Below are positions 9,281 through 20,000 of a DNA stretch of 38,688 nucleotides, in pieces (position 1 is the first letter of the stretch; every line of letters starts with the position of its first letter). The stretch spans positions 1 through 38,688 of the forward strand of contig CACGVI010000009.1 in NCBI GenBank assembly GCA_902576605.1, given 5' to 3'. The stretch is from an uncultured Candidatus Actinomarina sp. Its GTDB lineage: Bacteria > Actinomycetota > Acidimicrobiia > Actinomarinales > Actinomarinaceae. A program made the translations under genes and the position numbers. The notes below the pieces were generated by a model. That model was given only the letters and a program-made list of their open reading frames with translations, searched no databases and was not told the origin of the DNA.

Positions 9281-9865
9281 ATGAAAAACGTTTCTAATAT
9301 AGAAAACTACAACGATGACATCTCTAATGCAGAGTTGGTAAAAAAATCACAGTTTGGTGATAAATCTGCATTTGAACAATTAGTTGTTAGGCATCAGGAT
9401 TTAGTCTTTTCATTGGCTTACAAATTAACTGGCAACAGGGAAATGGCAAATGATGTTGCTCAAGAGTCATTCATTAGAGCATGGAAAGCAATTGAAAAGT
9501 TTCGTGGAGACTCTACATTCAGTACCTGGATTTATAGAATTACTGTTAATACAGCATGGACTCTAAGAAAAAAAGCAAAGAAACATAATACTCTTAATAT
9601 AGAAGACACTTATGAGCCAATTGTTATTGATGAAAAAAAAGATCCAGAGTTAGTTGCAATAAATTCTGACTTATCTTCTGTTTTAGTTAGTGCTTTAGAT
9701 AAGATTCCAATAGATCAGAGAATAATTGTTGAGTTAAAAAACATTGAAGGTAGATCACACAAAGAGATTGCCGATTTTCTTGGAATTAGTGTTACAGCTG
9801 CAAAAGTAAGATTACATAGAGCTCATCAAAAATTAAGACAGATATTAGAGGAAGTAGAAAGATGA
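9281..9865 (+). CDS. RNA polymerase ECF-type sigma-70 family factor
   Basis: Sigma region 2 (AYKLTGNREMANDVAQESFIRAWKAIEKFRGDSTFSTWIYRITVNTA) and region 4 (IEGRSHKEIADFLGISVTAAKVRLHRAHQKLR). Confidence 0.94.
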   Translation: MKNVSNIENYNDDISNAELVKKSQFGDKSAFEQLVVRHQDLVFSLAYKLTGNREMANDVAQESFIRAWKAIEKFRGDSTFSTWIYRITVNTAWTLRKKAKKHNTLNIEDTYEPIVIDEKKDPELVAINSDLSSVLVSALDKIPIDQRIIVELKNIEGRSHKEIADFLGISVTAAKVRLHRAHQKLRQILEEVER

Positions 9866-10236
9866 AAGATATTTTTTCAAACTTGAAGACAAACATACTT
9901 TGTAAAAGAACTAGAAATAAAATGTTGTCTTCTTACCTAAGTAATCAATATTTTGGTTTTGATAACAATGCACATGCCTCTTCATGTATCAAATGTCAAG
10001 TATCTGGAAAAAGATATAAAGCTTTTAAAGAGGAATTAGATAATGAGTTCAAAAAAGAAGTAGAAGTACCGACAGACTTTGCCTCTAAGGTAATGTCATC
10101 ATTAGATAAAAAAGTAAAAACAACTACAAGTAAGAGCACAAAAATAATATTATTGACATTGCTCGGAATATTATCAATCGTATTTTTAGTATTTGGACGC
10201 AAGCGCTCATCTAGCAAATTAGAGAAGGAGCAATAA
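9862..10236 (+). CDS. Putative ZAS-type (zinc-binding) membrane anti-sigma factor
   Basis: ATGA overlap with the sigma gene. HASSCIKC matches the HxxxCxxC ZAS motif. C-terminal TM helix (IILLTLLGILSIVFLVFG). Confidence 0.72.
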   Translation: MKDIFSNLKTNILCKRTRNKMLSSYLSNQYFGFDNNAHASSCIKCQVSGKRYKAFKEELDNEFKKEVEVPTDFASKVMSSLDKKVKTTTSKSTKIILLTLLGILSIVFLVFGRKRSSSKLEKEQ

Positions 10237-10239
10237 CTT

Positions 10240-10313
10240 AGGGGTGTAGCTCTAATTGGCAGAGCGACGGTCTCCAAAACCGTAGGTTGTGAGTTCGAGT
10301 CTCACCGCCCCTG
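10240..10313 (+). tRNA. tRNA-Trp (CCA)
   Basis: Acceptor AGGGGTG/CGCCCCT, anticodon loop CTCCAAA in ACGGT/ACCGT stem, T-arm GTGAGTTCGAGTCTCAC. 3' CCA not encoded. Sits before secE. Confidence 0.95.
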
Positions 10314-10324
10314 CTGAGGTAATT

Positions 10325-10627
10325 ATGAATGAAATGAACAGAGAAATGAGAAGAATGTCTGAACGTGAAGAACGTTTGGCAAAAAAGGCTGATAGAAATA
10401 TTGGTAAGCATCAATCAGGTGAAAAAGTTTCAAGGTTTAAAAGAATTTCAAATTATTTAGGTGAAGTAAGAACTGAACTCAAAAGAGTAAATTGGCCAAG
10501 CTACTCGACATTATCATCATTTACTATTGTCACTGTTGTTACTATCGCCTTTTTTACTTTTTTTATTTTTGGAATGGACTTTAGTTTTAAAAATACATTG
10601 ATTAACCTATTATCTTTCGGAGAATAA
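10325..10627 (+). CDS. secE: Preprotein translocase subunit SecE
   Basis: FKRISNYLGEVRTELKRVNWPSYSTLSSFTIVTVVTIAFFTFF. Start reassigned to ATG 10325 after GAGGT, because the track start lies inside tRNA-Trp. Confidence 0.94.
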   Translation: MNEMNREMRRMSEREERLAKKADRNIGKHQSGEKVSRFKRISNYLGEVRTELKRVNWPSYSTLSSFTIVTVVTIAFFTFFIFGMDFSFKNTLINLLSFGE

Positions 10628-11257
10628 ATGTTAGAAGACACAGCTACAACTGAAGAAAATCAGTCTACTGAAGAAGTTGAAATTGAAGATACTTCAGTTC
10701 AAACACATCCATATGATATGCCTGGTGAATGGTTTGTGCTTAATGCTCAATCCGGACATGAAAAAAAAGTAAAAACAAATATTTTAACTAGAATAAAAAA
10801 CCTTCATTTAGAAGACAAAGTTTACGATGTTGTTATTCCTACAGATGAAGTTGTGGAAATTAGGAATGGCAAAAAAGTAAACTTAGAAAAGAAAACTTTT
10901 CCTGGATATGTCTTGGTAAGAATGGACTTGGATGATACAACTTGGTATGAAATTAGAAATACACCCTCAATAATTGGTTTTGTTGGATCTGGCAAAAGAC
11001 CAATAGCCCTTTCAAGAAGAGAAATTGAGAGAATATTAGGTTCAAACGAAGTGGAAGAAGTAAAGAAAGAATCACCTAAATTTAAGCCAGATTTTGAAGT
11101 TGGTGAAACTGTAAGAGTAACTACTGGGCCTTTTGCTGACTTCAATGGAATCATTGAAGAAATTAATTTAGATCAATCAAAAGTTACAGTTTTAGTTAAT
11201 ATATTTGGACGAGAAACTCCTGTTGAATTGGGTTTTACAGATATAGTAAAAAATTAA
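10628..11257 (+). CDS. nusG: Transcription termination/antitermination protein NusG
   Basis: [22 protein letters not shown]... [11 protein letters not shown]... KOW region [24 protein letters not shown]. Confidence 0.97.
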   Translation: MLEDTATTEENQSTEEVEIEDTSVQTHPYDMPGEWFVLNAQSGHEKKVKTNILTRIKNLHLEDKVYDVVIPTDEVVEIRNGKKVNLEKKTFPGYVLVRMDLDDTTWYEIRNTPSIIGFVGSGKRPIALSRREIERILGSNEVEEVKKESPKFKPDFEVGETVRVTTGPFADFNGIIEEINLDQSKVTVLVNIFGRETPVELGFTDIVKN

Positions 11258-11265
11258 GGAAAGAT

Positions 11266-11691
11266 ATGGCAAAACCAGTTAAAGCATTATTAAAACTTCA
11301 AATTCCCGGTGGCGGCGCTACGCCAGCACCTCCAGTTGGTTCTGCTTTGGGTCAGTACGGAGTTAACATTATGGACTTTGTCCAGGCATTTAACAATGAT
11401 ACTGCTAGCAGGCAAGGTGAAACTGTTCCTGTTGAAATTACAATATATGAAGATAACTCTTTTACATTTGTTACAAAAACAGCTCCCGCCTCATATTTAA
11501 TTAAAAAAGCTATCGGCATAACCTCAGGATCTCCAGAGCCACATAAAGAAAAAGTAGCTTCAATCACAAGAGACCAGCTTAAAAATATTGCTGAAGCAAA
11601 AATGGAAGACTTAAATGCAAACGATATAGATGCAGCTATTTCTATCATTGCTGGAACAGCAAGGTCTATGGGAGTAACTGTAGAAAACTAG
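11266..11691 (+). CDS. rplK: 50S ribosomal protein L11
   Basis: [30 protein letters not shown]... Confidence 0.98.
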   Translation: MAKPVKALLKLQIPGGGATPAPPVGSALGQYGVNIMDFVQAFNNDTASRQGETVPVEITIYEDNSFTFVTKTAPASYLIKKAIGITSGSPEPHKEKVASITRDQLKNIAEAKMEDLNANDIDAAISIIAGTARSMGVTVEN

Positions 11692-11701
11692 AATACTTAT
11701 T

Positions 11702-11731
11702 TTTGGGAGACTAAAAGTCGTTTGAACCAAA
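11702..11731 (+). promoter_or_regulatory. Candidate L1-binding leader hairpin upstream of rplA
   Basis: TTTGG (11702-11706)/CCAAA (11727-11731) enclosing GAC/GTC (11709-11711/11717-11719), with GGGAGA...GAACC internal-loop sequence, abutting the AGGAGG SD. Confidence 0.45.
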
Positions 11732-11740
11732 GGAGGAAAA

Positions 11741-12427
11741 ATGAAAAAAATAGGCAAAAAGTACAAATCAGCTAAAGAAGCTATCCCAGCTGAAAAGCAG
11801 TCAAAATCAGAAGCAATAAGCTTGTGTAAAAACAACGCTCCTGCAAACTTTGATGAGTCAGTAGATGTTGCATTCTCATTAGGCATAGATCCAAAAGATG
11901 CTGAACAGAACATAAGAACAACAGTCTCATTACCAAATGGAACTGGTAAGGATGTTCGAATTGCCGTATTTGCTGGTGGAGAAGCCTTAACAGAAGCTGA
12001 ATCAGCTGGAGCAGAAATTGTGGGTGGTAAAGAGCTTGCTACTAAAGTTGCATCCGAACAAAAACTAGATGCAGATATAGTTATTTCTACACCTGAAATG
12101 ATGGCTGAGGTTGGTCAGTTAGGTAAAATTTTAGGACCACAAGGGTTAATGCCCAATCCAAAGACTGGTACAGTAACTCCTAATGTTGCAAAGGCAGTTG
12201 AGGACTTTAAAAAAGGAAAAGTTGAAATTAAGAATGACAAATTAGGCAATGTACACTTGTCTATTGGAAAAGTCTCTTTTGATGAAGCTAAGTTAGCTGA
12301 AAATTTAGACGAGGTTATTGCTGTTTTAACAAAAGCTAAACCTTCATCATCTAAAGGCGAATTCATAAAAACTGTACATATGTCTTCAACTATGGGTCCA
12401 TCAATTAGTGTCGATATAAACATATAA
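11741..12427 (+). CDS. rplA: 50S ribosomal protein L1
   Basis: [11 protein letters not shown]..., [37 protein letters not shown]. Confidence 0.98.
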   Translation: MKKIGKKYKSAKEAIPAEKQSKSEAISLCKNNAPANFDESVDVAFSLGIDPKDAEQNIRTTVSLPNGTGKDVRIAVFAGGEALTEAESAGAEIVGGKELATKVASEQKLDADIVISTPEMMAEVGQLGKILGPQGLMPNPKTGTVTPNVAKAVEDFKKGKVEIKNDKLGNVHLSIGKVSFDEAKLAENLDEVIAVLTKAKPSSSKGEFIKTVHMSSTMGPSISVDINI

Positions 12428-12432
12428 ATAAT

Positions 12433-12462
12433 TTGCATTTATTTTTTGATATGGTTTATATT
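12433..12462 (+). promoter_or_regulatory. Putative promoter for rplJL
   Basis: TTGCAT (12433-12438), 18-nt spacer, TATATT (12457-12462). Confidence 0.35.
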
Positions 12463-12480
12463 TAAATCTGACAATTAAAA

Positions 12481-12557
12481 CCAAAGACCGTTAGTAAACA
12501 AATGTAAATCTAACGCAGGTAAAGCTTACAGGTCCTTGGTATTGAAGGACTTTTTTT
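12481..12557 (+). promoter_or_regulatory. L10 leader-like RNA with attenuator hairpin
   Basis: CCAAAGACC (12481-12489) can pair with GGTCCTTGG (12531-12539). CGTTAG/CTAACG (12489-12494/12510-12515) forms an inner stem. The alternative hairpin GTCCTT/AAGGAC (12532-12537/12545-12550) is followed by T7 (12551-12557) and the rplJ ATG. Confidence 0.65.
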
Positions 12558-13151
12558 ATGGTACGAGAAGATAAGGTAAAAGTTGTAAAAGACTTAGAAG
12601 ATTTATTCAAATCTGCAAATGCTTTAGTGCTTGCAGAGTATAGAGGGCTTACTGTTACCCAGCAAACAAAGCTAAGGCGTGAATTAAAAAATGCTGGTGC
12701 CTCATTCAATGTAGTCAAAATGTCTTTAGCTAAAAGAGCCGCAGAAAATATTGGATTAGATTCTTTAAATGATTATTTTTCTGGTCCTACAGGAGTGGCA
12801 GTAATTGAATCTGACCCAGTCGAAGCTGCAAAAGTCCTAAAAGAATTTTCAAAAGAAAATGAAGCCTTTGTAGTTAAAGGTGGTTTGATGGATTCTGAAC
12901 CATTAACTGTAGACCAACTTAATGTTCTAGCTGAAATTGAACCTAGAGATGTACTTCTAGCAAAAATTGCTGGTGGCTTCAATGCACCATTGGTGAAGGT
13001 TGCTGCTGGTGCAAAAGCTGTAATCAATAAGGCTGGCTATGCATTGAGTGCTTTAGTAGATAAAAAAGCAAGCGGAGAAGAAGTTTCTGAAGCTGCTGAT
13101 TCAGTTAAAGAAGAAGTAGCTTCTGAAGAAGTTAAAAAAGAGGAGGAATAG
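12558..13151 (+). CDS. rplJ: 50S ribosomal protein L10
   Basis: VREDKVKVVKDLEDLFKSANALVLAEYRGLTVTQQTKLRRELKNAGASFNVVKMSLAKRA. Confidence 0.97.
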   Translation: MVREDKVKVVKDLEDLFKSANALVLAEYRGLTVTQQTKLRRELKNAGASFNVVKMSLAKRAAENIGLDSLNDYFSGPTGVAVIESDPVEAAKVLKEFSKENEAFVVKGGLMDSEPLTVDQLNVLAEIEPRDVLLAKIAGGFNAPLVKVAAGAKAVINKAGYALSALVDKKASGEEVSEAADSVKEEVASEEVKKEEE

Positions 13152-13154
13152 CAA

Positions 13155-13538
13155 ATGGCAAAAATGACAACTGATGAGTTGCTTGGTGTCTTTGAGGAAA
13201 TGACTGTCTTAGAACTAAAAGAGTTTTTAGATGCATTTGAAGAAAAATTTGATGTTACTGCCGCAGCCCCTGTAGCTGTAGCTGCTGCACCAGCTGGTGG
13301 AGGAGATGATGCAGGAGCAGCAGAAAAAGATTCATATGATGTAGTCCTTTCTGATGCAGGATCACAAAAAATACAAGTAATTAAGGAAGTAAGAGGCCTT
13401 ACTAGTCTTGGACTAAAAGAAGCAAAAGAGCTTGTAGACGGTGCTCCATCAGACATTTTGACTGGTGTTTCTAAAGAAGATGCTGATAAAGCAAAAGAAG
13501 CTTTAGAAGGCGCTGGCGCAACTGTAGAACTCAAATAA
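13155..13538 (+). CDS. rplL: 50S ribosomal protein L7/L12
   Basis: C-terminal [56 protein letters not shown]. Confidence 0.98.
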   Translation: MAKMTTDELLGVFEEMTVLELKEFLDAFEEKFDVTAAAPVAVAAAPAGGGDDAGAAEKDSYDVVLSDAGSQKIQVIKEVRGLTSLGLKEAKELVDGAPSDILTGVSKEDADKAKEALEGAGATVELK

Positions 13539-13550
13539 TTTATTAATTAT

Positions 13551-13579
13551 TTGTTTACTTAAATAAAAAGTACTAATAT
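13551..13579 (+). promoter_or_regulatory. Putative rpoBC promoter
   Basis: TTGTTT (13551-13556), 17-nt spacer, TAATAT (13574-13579), about 40 nt before the rpoB start. Confidence 0.45.
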
Positions 13580-13621
13580 ACTCTACCTTTCGGGTAGCTG
13601 TTATTTAATTTTTGAGGAGGC

Positions 13622-16600
13622 TTGTTGTCCGCTGTTCAGAATTCTAGACTTTCATTTGCAAAAATTCCTAAAGTTCTAGATATTCCAGATTTGTTAATTA
13701 TACAAAAAGATTCTTTCAAGTGGTTTATTGAAGAGGGTTTAAAAGAGATTTTAGATGAAATTTCTCCTATTGAAGATTTCTCTGGTAGATTTTCTTTAGA
13801 ATTCTTAAATCATTATTTCGAAGAGCCATTAAAAACTCTTGAAGATTGTAAGATAACAGACTCAACTTATTCACAACCTTTATATGTAACTGCTCAATTT
13901 TTAGATCGTGAAACCGGTCAAATAAAACAACAAACAGTTTTCCTTGGTGATTTTCCAATCATGTCAGATACTGGAACTTTCATTATTAATGGAACAGAAA
14001 GAGTTATTGTTAGTCAGTTAGTCAGATCACCTGGAGTATATTTTTCTCAAGAAATAGATAAAACATCTGACAAGGAAGTCTTCATTGGAAAAATGATTCC
14101 TGGAAGAGGTGCATGGCTTGAATTCGACACAGACAAACGAGACACTCTTGGTGTAAGAGTAGATAGAAAAAGAAGACAACACATCACTGGTTTCTTGATG
14201 GCCCTTGATGTAATTGAAAATAAAGAAGATGCAATAGAGTTATTAGGAGATTACCCATCCGTAAGAAACACTATTGAACGAGATCCTGACACAACAAGAG
14301 AAGCAGCACTTATTGATTTATACAGAAAGTTAAGACCAGGAGAACCTGCAACAGTTGAATCTGCTAGAAACTTGGTTAAACAAATGTTTTACACTCCTAA
14401 AAGATATGACTTAACAAAAGTTGGCCGATACAAAGTTGAACAAAAGTTAGGAAGACAATACGGCGAAAAAGATGCTGAGTCTTATACAACTGAAGATGAC
14501 GGAATGTTAAGAATTGAAGATATGATTGATTCAATTAAATATGTCATCGCTCTACACGCAGGTGAAGATAGCTTTATTAACAATAAAGGTAAAGAAATTC
14601 CTGTTCGTCTAGATGACATTGATCACTTTGGAAATAGAAGAATTAGAACAGTAGGTGAATTAGTTCAAAATCAAGTAAGAGTAGGTCTTAGTAGATTAGA
14701 AAGAGTAGTTAGAGAAAGAATGACAACCCAGGAACCGGAAGCGATTACACCTCAGTCACTAATTAACATTCGTCCAATTCAAGCATCATTAAAAGAATTT
14801 TTTGGTACAAGTCAATTAAGCCAGTTCATGGATCAACCAAATCCAATTGCAGGTTTAACCCACAGAAGAAGACTGTCAGCTTTGGGTCCTGGAGGTTTGT
14901 CAAGAGAAAGAGCAGGATTTGAAGTTAGAGACGTTCACCCTTCCCACTATGGAAGAATGTGTCCTATTGAGACACCAGAAGGACCAAATATTGGTCTAAT
15001 AGGTACCCTTGCTACATATGGTCGCGTTAACAAATTTGGATTTATTGAGACACCATATTGGAAAGTTGAAAATGGGGTTGTCAAAACAAATAAAGCAGTG
15101 TACTTAACTGCTGCTGAAGAGGATAATTTTACAATTGCTCAGGCTAATGCTCCCTTAAAAGAAGATGGAACTTTCCAAAATAAGAGAGTTCTCTCTCGAC
15201 AAAATGGGGGAGAAGTTGCATTCGTTTCAGATAAAGAAATAGATTATATGGATGTCAGTCCTAAACAAATCTGTTCAGTCACTACAGCTCTTATTCCATT
15301 TCTTGAGCATGATGATGCAAACAGAGCATTGATGGGATCAAACATGCAGAGACAGGCAGTTCCATTAGTTAAAACTGAAGCACCTTATGTAGGTACAGGA
15401 ATGGAAGAAAATGTTGCAAGAGATTCTGGAGAAGCTCTTATATCTAATATTTCTGGAACTGTTGAAGAAGTATCTGGTGATGAAATCACAGTAAAAGAAG
15501 AAGGTACTAATAAAAAACATAGATTTGAAGTTTTAAAATTCAAAAGATCCAACCAGGCTACAAGTTGGAATCAAAAACCACTTGTCAAGGTTGGTACAAA
15601 AGTTAAACCAGGAGACGTATTAGCTGACGGTCCAAGTACACAAGGTGGAGAGTTAGCTCTAGGTAAGAATTTACTTGTTGGATATATGCCGTGGGATGGC
15701 TATAACTTTGAAGATTCAATTGTAATATCTGAAAGACTTGTTAAAGAAGATGTCTTAACTTCTGTACACATAGCTGAACATGAAATAGAAGCACGAGATA
15801 CAAAACTTGGTGAAGAGGAAATAACAAGAGATATTCCTAATGTAGCTGAAGAAGTTTTAATGGATTTAGATGAAATGGGAATTGTTAGAATCGGTGCCGA
15901 AGTATCACCAGGAGATTATCTTGTCGGAAAAGTTACTCCAAAGGGAGAAACCGAGTTAACACCTGAAGAAAGACTTTTGAGAGCTATTTTTGGTGAAAAA
16001 GCAAGAGAAGTTAGAGATACCTCTTTGAGAGTTCCTCATGGTGAAAGAGGAAAAGTTATAGATGTACAAATTTTAAAGCGTGATGATGGAGCGGACTTAC
16101 CTCCTGGCGTCAATCAAAAGGTAAGAGTATATGTCGCAATACAAAGAAAAATTCAAGTTGGCGACAAGCTATCAGGTAGGCACGGAAACAAAGGTGTTAT
16201 ATCAAAAATTCTTCCAATTGAAGACATGCCTTATATGGAGGATGGTACACCTCTAGATATTATGCTCTCACCTCTAGGTGTTCCTAGCCGAATGAATCTG
16301 GGACAAATTTTAGAGACACATCTTGGTTGGGCAGCCGACCAGGGTTGGAATGAATACAAAGGCCAAACAAAAGCATCTAGTGGTGCAAAGCCTGGAACTC
16401 TTATCTCAACGCCGGTGTTTGATGGGGCAGATGAAGATGAAATACATGAAATTTTAAGAAATGTAAATCCAAACAGAGATGGAAATTTGATGGTTGATGA
16501 AAATGGTAAAGCAACTCTATATGATGGTCGAACTGGTGAATCTTTTGATTCAAAAATTACTGTTGGATACACATATATATTAAAGCTTATTCACTTAGTT

Positions 16601-17014
16601 GATGAAAAAATTCATGCAAGATCAACTGGTCCTTACTCCATGATTACTCAGCAACCATTGGGTGGTAAAGCTCAATTTGGTGGCCAAAGATTCGGAGAAA
16701 TGGAAGTTTGGGCGTTAGAAGCTTATGGTGCTAGCTATGCACTTCAAGAACTTCTTACTATTAAATCTGATGATACTGTCGGTAGGGTAAAGGTATATGA
16801 ATCAATAGTTAAGGGTGATAATATTCCTGAGCCAGGCATACCAGAGTCTTTTAAAGTTCTATTAAAAGAAATGCAAAGCTTATGTTTGAATGTTGAAATT
16901 CTTTCAGCAGGTGAGGAAATTTCAATGAAAGATATAAGCGATGAATATGTCAAGACAGCTGAAACTTTAGGAATTGATATGACACGCCCAGAACAAGACG
17001 AGGCTGAGGTATAA
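13622..17014 (+). CDS. rpoB: DNA-directed RNA polymerase subunit beta
   Basis: 1130 aa, TTG start behind GAGGAGG. Rif region [68 protein letters not shown]. The exact TTG (13622 or 13625) is uncertain. Confidence 0.98.
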   Translation: MLSAVQNSRLSFAKIPKVLDIPDLLIIQKDSFKWFIEEGLKEILDEISPIEDFSGRFSLEFLNHYFEEPLKTLEDCKITDSTYSQPLYVTAQFLDRETGQIKQQTVFLGDFPIMSDTGTFIINGTERVIVSQLVRSPGVYFSQEIDKTSDKEVFIGKMIPGRGAWLEFDTDKRDTLGVRVDRKRRQHITGFLMALDVIENKEDAIELLGDYPSVRNTIERDPDTTREAALIDLYRKLRPGEPATVESARNLVKQMFYTPKRYDLTKVGRYKVEQKLGRQYGEKDAESYTTEDDGMLRIEDMIDSIKYVIALHAGEDSFINNKGKEIPVRLDDIDHFGNRRIRTVGELVQNQVRVGLSRLERVVRERMTTQEPEAITPQSLINIRPIQASLKEFFGTSQLSQFMDQPNPIAGLTHRRRLSALGPGGLSRERAGFEVRDVHPSHYGRMCPIETPEGPNIGLIGTLATYGRVNKFGFIETPYWKVENGVVKTNKAVYLTAAEEDNFTIAQANAPLKEDGTFQNKRVLSRQNGGEVAFVSDKEIDYMDVSPKQICSVTTALIPFLEHDDANRALMGSNMQRQAVPLVKTEAPYVGTGMEENVARDSGEALISNISGTVEEVSGDEITVKEEGTNKKHRFEVLKFKRSNQATSWNQKPLVKVGTKVKPGDVLADGPSTQGGELALGKNLLVGYMPWDGYNFEDSIVISERLVKEDVLTSVHIAEHEIEARDTKLGEEEITRDIPNVAEEVLMDLDEMGIVRIGAEVSPGDYLVGKVTPKGETELTPEERLLRAIFGEKAREVRDTSLRVPHGERGKVIDVQILKRDDGADLPPGVNQKVRVYVAIQRKIQVGDKLSGRHGNKGVISKILPIEDMPYMEDGTPLDIMLSPLGVPSRMNLGQILETHLGWAADQGWNEYKGQTKASSGAKPGTLISTPVFDGADEDEIHEILRNVNPNRDGNLMVDENGKATLYDGRTGESFDSKITVGYTYILKLIHLVDEKIHARSTGPYSMITQQPLGGKAQFGGQRFGEMEVWALEAYGASYALQELLTIKSDDTVGRVKVYESIVKGDNIPEPGIPESFKVLLKEMQSLCLNVEILSAGEEISMKDISDEYVKTAETLGIDMTRPEQDEAEV

Positions 17015-17016
17015 AT

Positions 17017-20000
17017 ATGGATAAAGTTTTTGATGAGTTAAGTATCAGTCTTGCAACCTCAGATCAAATGAGGAGTTGGTCCTTTGGTGAAGTTAAAAAA
17101 CCAGAAACAATTAATTACAGAACTTTAAAGCCTGAGAAAGACGGTCTTTTTGATGAAAGAATTTTTGGACCTACAAAAGATTGGGAATGTTCTTGTGGAA
17201 GATATAAAAGAATTAGATATAGAGGAATTGTTTGTGAAAGATGTGGTGTTGAAGTAACCAGACGTGAAGTTAGAAGAGAGAGAATGGGACATATTGAACT
17301 CGCTGCACCAGTTACTCACATTTGGTACTTTAAGGGAGTTCCAAGTAGATTAGGTTATTTCTTAGACATGTCTCCAAAAGAGCTTGAAAAAGTAATTTAT
17401 TTCGCAGCATATTTGGTAGTTTCCATCGATTCTAAAAAGAGAACAAAAGATTTAGCGGAGCTTGAAGAAGCAGTTGTTGCAGAAGTAGAGATTGTTAATG
17501 AAGATTTTGAAGAATGGGAACAAAAAAGAATTAAACAGATGGATACTGAAATTAAAGCCATGGAGAATGCAAAAATTCCTGAGCCAGAAATCCAAATTAG
17601 AAAAAAAGAAGTTGAAAAAGAAATAAAACAAAAAAAAGCTAAGTCTGATGCTGAAATTAAAGTTATCGAAGAAGCCTTCTCTACTTTGAAGACACTTAAG
17701 CCAAAAACACTCATAGAAAATGACACATTGTGGCGTGAAATGATTGACAAATATGATGAGTATTTTACTGGTGGTATGGGAGCAGAAGCAGTTAGAGAGT
17801 TAGTACAACTTGTTGACTTAAAAGCTGAAATGGAAAAATTAGAGACAGACTTAGATTCTAAGTCAGCTCAAAGACGCCAAAGAGCTATTCAACGTATGAA
17901 AGTTATTAAGCCTTTTGCAGATGGAAAAAACCCTCCTGAAGCAATGATACTTGAAGTAGTTCCTGTTATTCCTCCTGAGCTTCGCCCTATGGTTCAGTTA
18001 GATGGTGGTAGATTTGCTACTTCAGATCTTAATGACTTATACAGAAGATTAATTAACAGAAACAATAGGCTGAAAAAACTTATTGAGCTTGGAGCACCAG
18101 ACATAATTATCAGCAATGAAAAAAGAATGTTGCAAGAGTCTGTAGACGCACTGTTTGATAACGGTAGAAGAGGACGTGCTGTTGCGGGTGCAGGTGGACG
18201 TGGACTCAAGTCACTTTCAGATATGCTTAAAGGAAAACAGGGAAGATTTCGTCAGAACTTACTTGGTAAAAGAGTTGATTACTCAGCAAGGTCTGTAATT
18301 GTAGTTGGTCCACATTTAGAACTTCAACAATGTGGTCTTCCTAAAATGATGGCGCTAGAGTTATTCAAGCCATTCGTCATGAAGAGGCTTGTCGAGCTTG
18401 GGCTTGCTCAAAATATAAAATCTGCGAAAAGAATGGTTGAAAGATCAAGGGCTCAAGTCTGGGATGTACTAGCTGAAGTAATTGAAGAACACCCAGTCCT
18501 TTTAAACAGAGCACCTACTTTACACAGGCTTGGTATTCAAGCATTTGAACCAATCCTTGTAGAAGGAAAGGCTATTCAAGTCCATCCTTTGGTTTGTGAA
18601 GCGTTTAATGCTGATTTTGATGGAGACCAAATGGCAGTCCATGTTCCACTTTCAGCAGAAGCACAAGCTGAAGCAAGAGTTCTTATGCTATCAACAAATA
18701 ATGTTTTGTCTCCAGCTTCAGGAAACCCTATTGTTTCACCAAGTCAAGACATGGTTATTGGGCTTTATTACATTACTGAATGTCATGAAGATTTAGAAAC
18801 TGCAAAATTTAATTTTGTTGACTTCAATGAAGCACAAGTTGCTTATGAAAATGGTCATATTGGGTTGCAAACACCAATTAATGTAAGAGTTGGAGATTTG
18901 GCTGGTAATCCAGAAATGCACTCTGAATTAAAAGGAAGATTCTCAGAACTGTTAACTGATCAACCAATTGACGGCAATCAGTTAATGCAAACAACGCTTG
19001 GAAGATTACATTTTAATTCAATTATGCCTACTGATTTCCCATATATTCAGGCTTCTGTCAGAAAACCAGAAATGAAAAAAATTATTTCTGAAGTTATTGA
19101 GCGTTACAATAAAGCTGAACTCAGAATATTTTTAGACTCAATGAAATCTGTGGGCTTTACATTTGGTGCTAAAGCAGGCTTGACTGTTGCCATGAACGAT
19201 GTGAAAACACCTCCAAGCAAAAACCAAATACTAGAAAAATATGAAGCAGAAGCCGAAAAGGTTGAAAAATTATTTTTAGATGACATTATTACTGAAACTG
19301 AGCGTAAGCAAAAAATTATTGAGATATGGAACGAAGCTACAGACCAAGTTCAATATGCTATGAGTGCTGAACTTGAAGCTGAACAGTTCAATCCAGTAGA
19401 CATGATGGTTAAATCTGGTGCTCGAGGAAACATGATGCAAGTAAGGCAATTAGCAGGAATGAGAGGCTTAGTTGCGAATCCTAAAGGTGACATAATTGAA
19501 CGACCAATTAAAAGTAACTTCAGAGAGGGTATGTCAGTACTTGAGTATTTTATATCTACTCACGGTGCTAGAAAAGGTCTCGCCGATACAGCTCTTAGGA
19601 CTGCAGACTCTGGTTATTTAACAAGAAGGTTAGTAGATGTTGCAGCAGGTATCGTGGTTAAAGATTTAGGGGATGAGAATATTGATTGGCGTGGTACTAA
19701 CAAAAAAGTTGTTATTGATGGAAAGTTAAGTCGATACCTGCACTCAACATTGTACGGCCGTGTTTTAGCTGAAGATATAAAGGTAGACAAAAAAGTAGTT
19801 GAGATGGAAAATGGCACCAAGTTGTCCAAAGGGACTTATATAGATGCCGAAGTCCTTGATGGAATTGCAAAATCTGGTGTAGAAGATGTAAGAGTTTTGT
19901 CCCCATTTAACTCCCTTAACCCTGAATCAATGGATCCATTATGTTACGGGTTTAGTTTGGCAACTGGAAAACCAGTTGAGGTAGGTGAAGCAGTTGGAAT

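Noticed and set aside
10289-10324. N-terminal extension MSSSLTAPAEVI of secE in the ORF track
   Set aside because: It starts inside tRNA-Trp. ATG 10325 has a good SD (GAGGT) and gives a normal SecE.
11309-11500. Plus-strand out-of-frame ORFs inside rplK, rpoC, tuf and secY (11309-11500, 18596-18796, 24688-24891, 34652-34894)
   Set aside because: They are alternate-frame readings of highly conserved genes, with no plausible SD or family similarity.
14740-15000. Rifampicin-resistance type changes in RpoB and streptomycin-resistance changes in S12
   Set aside because: Core Rif-region residues ([17 protein letters not shown]) and S12 [14 protein letters not shown] look wild-type. No resistance inference is justified.
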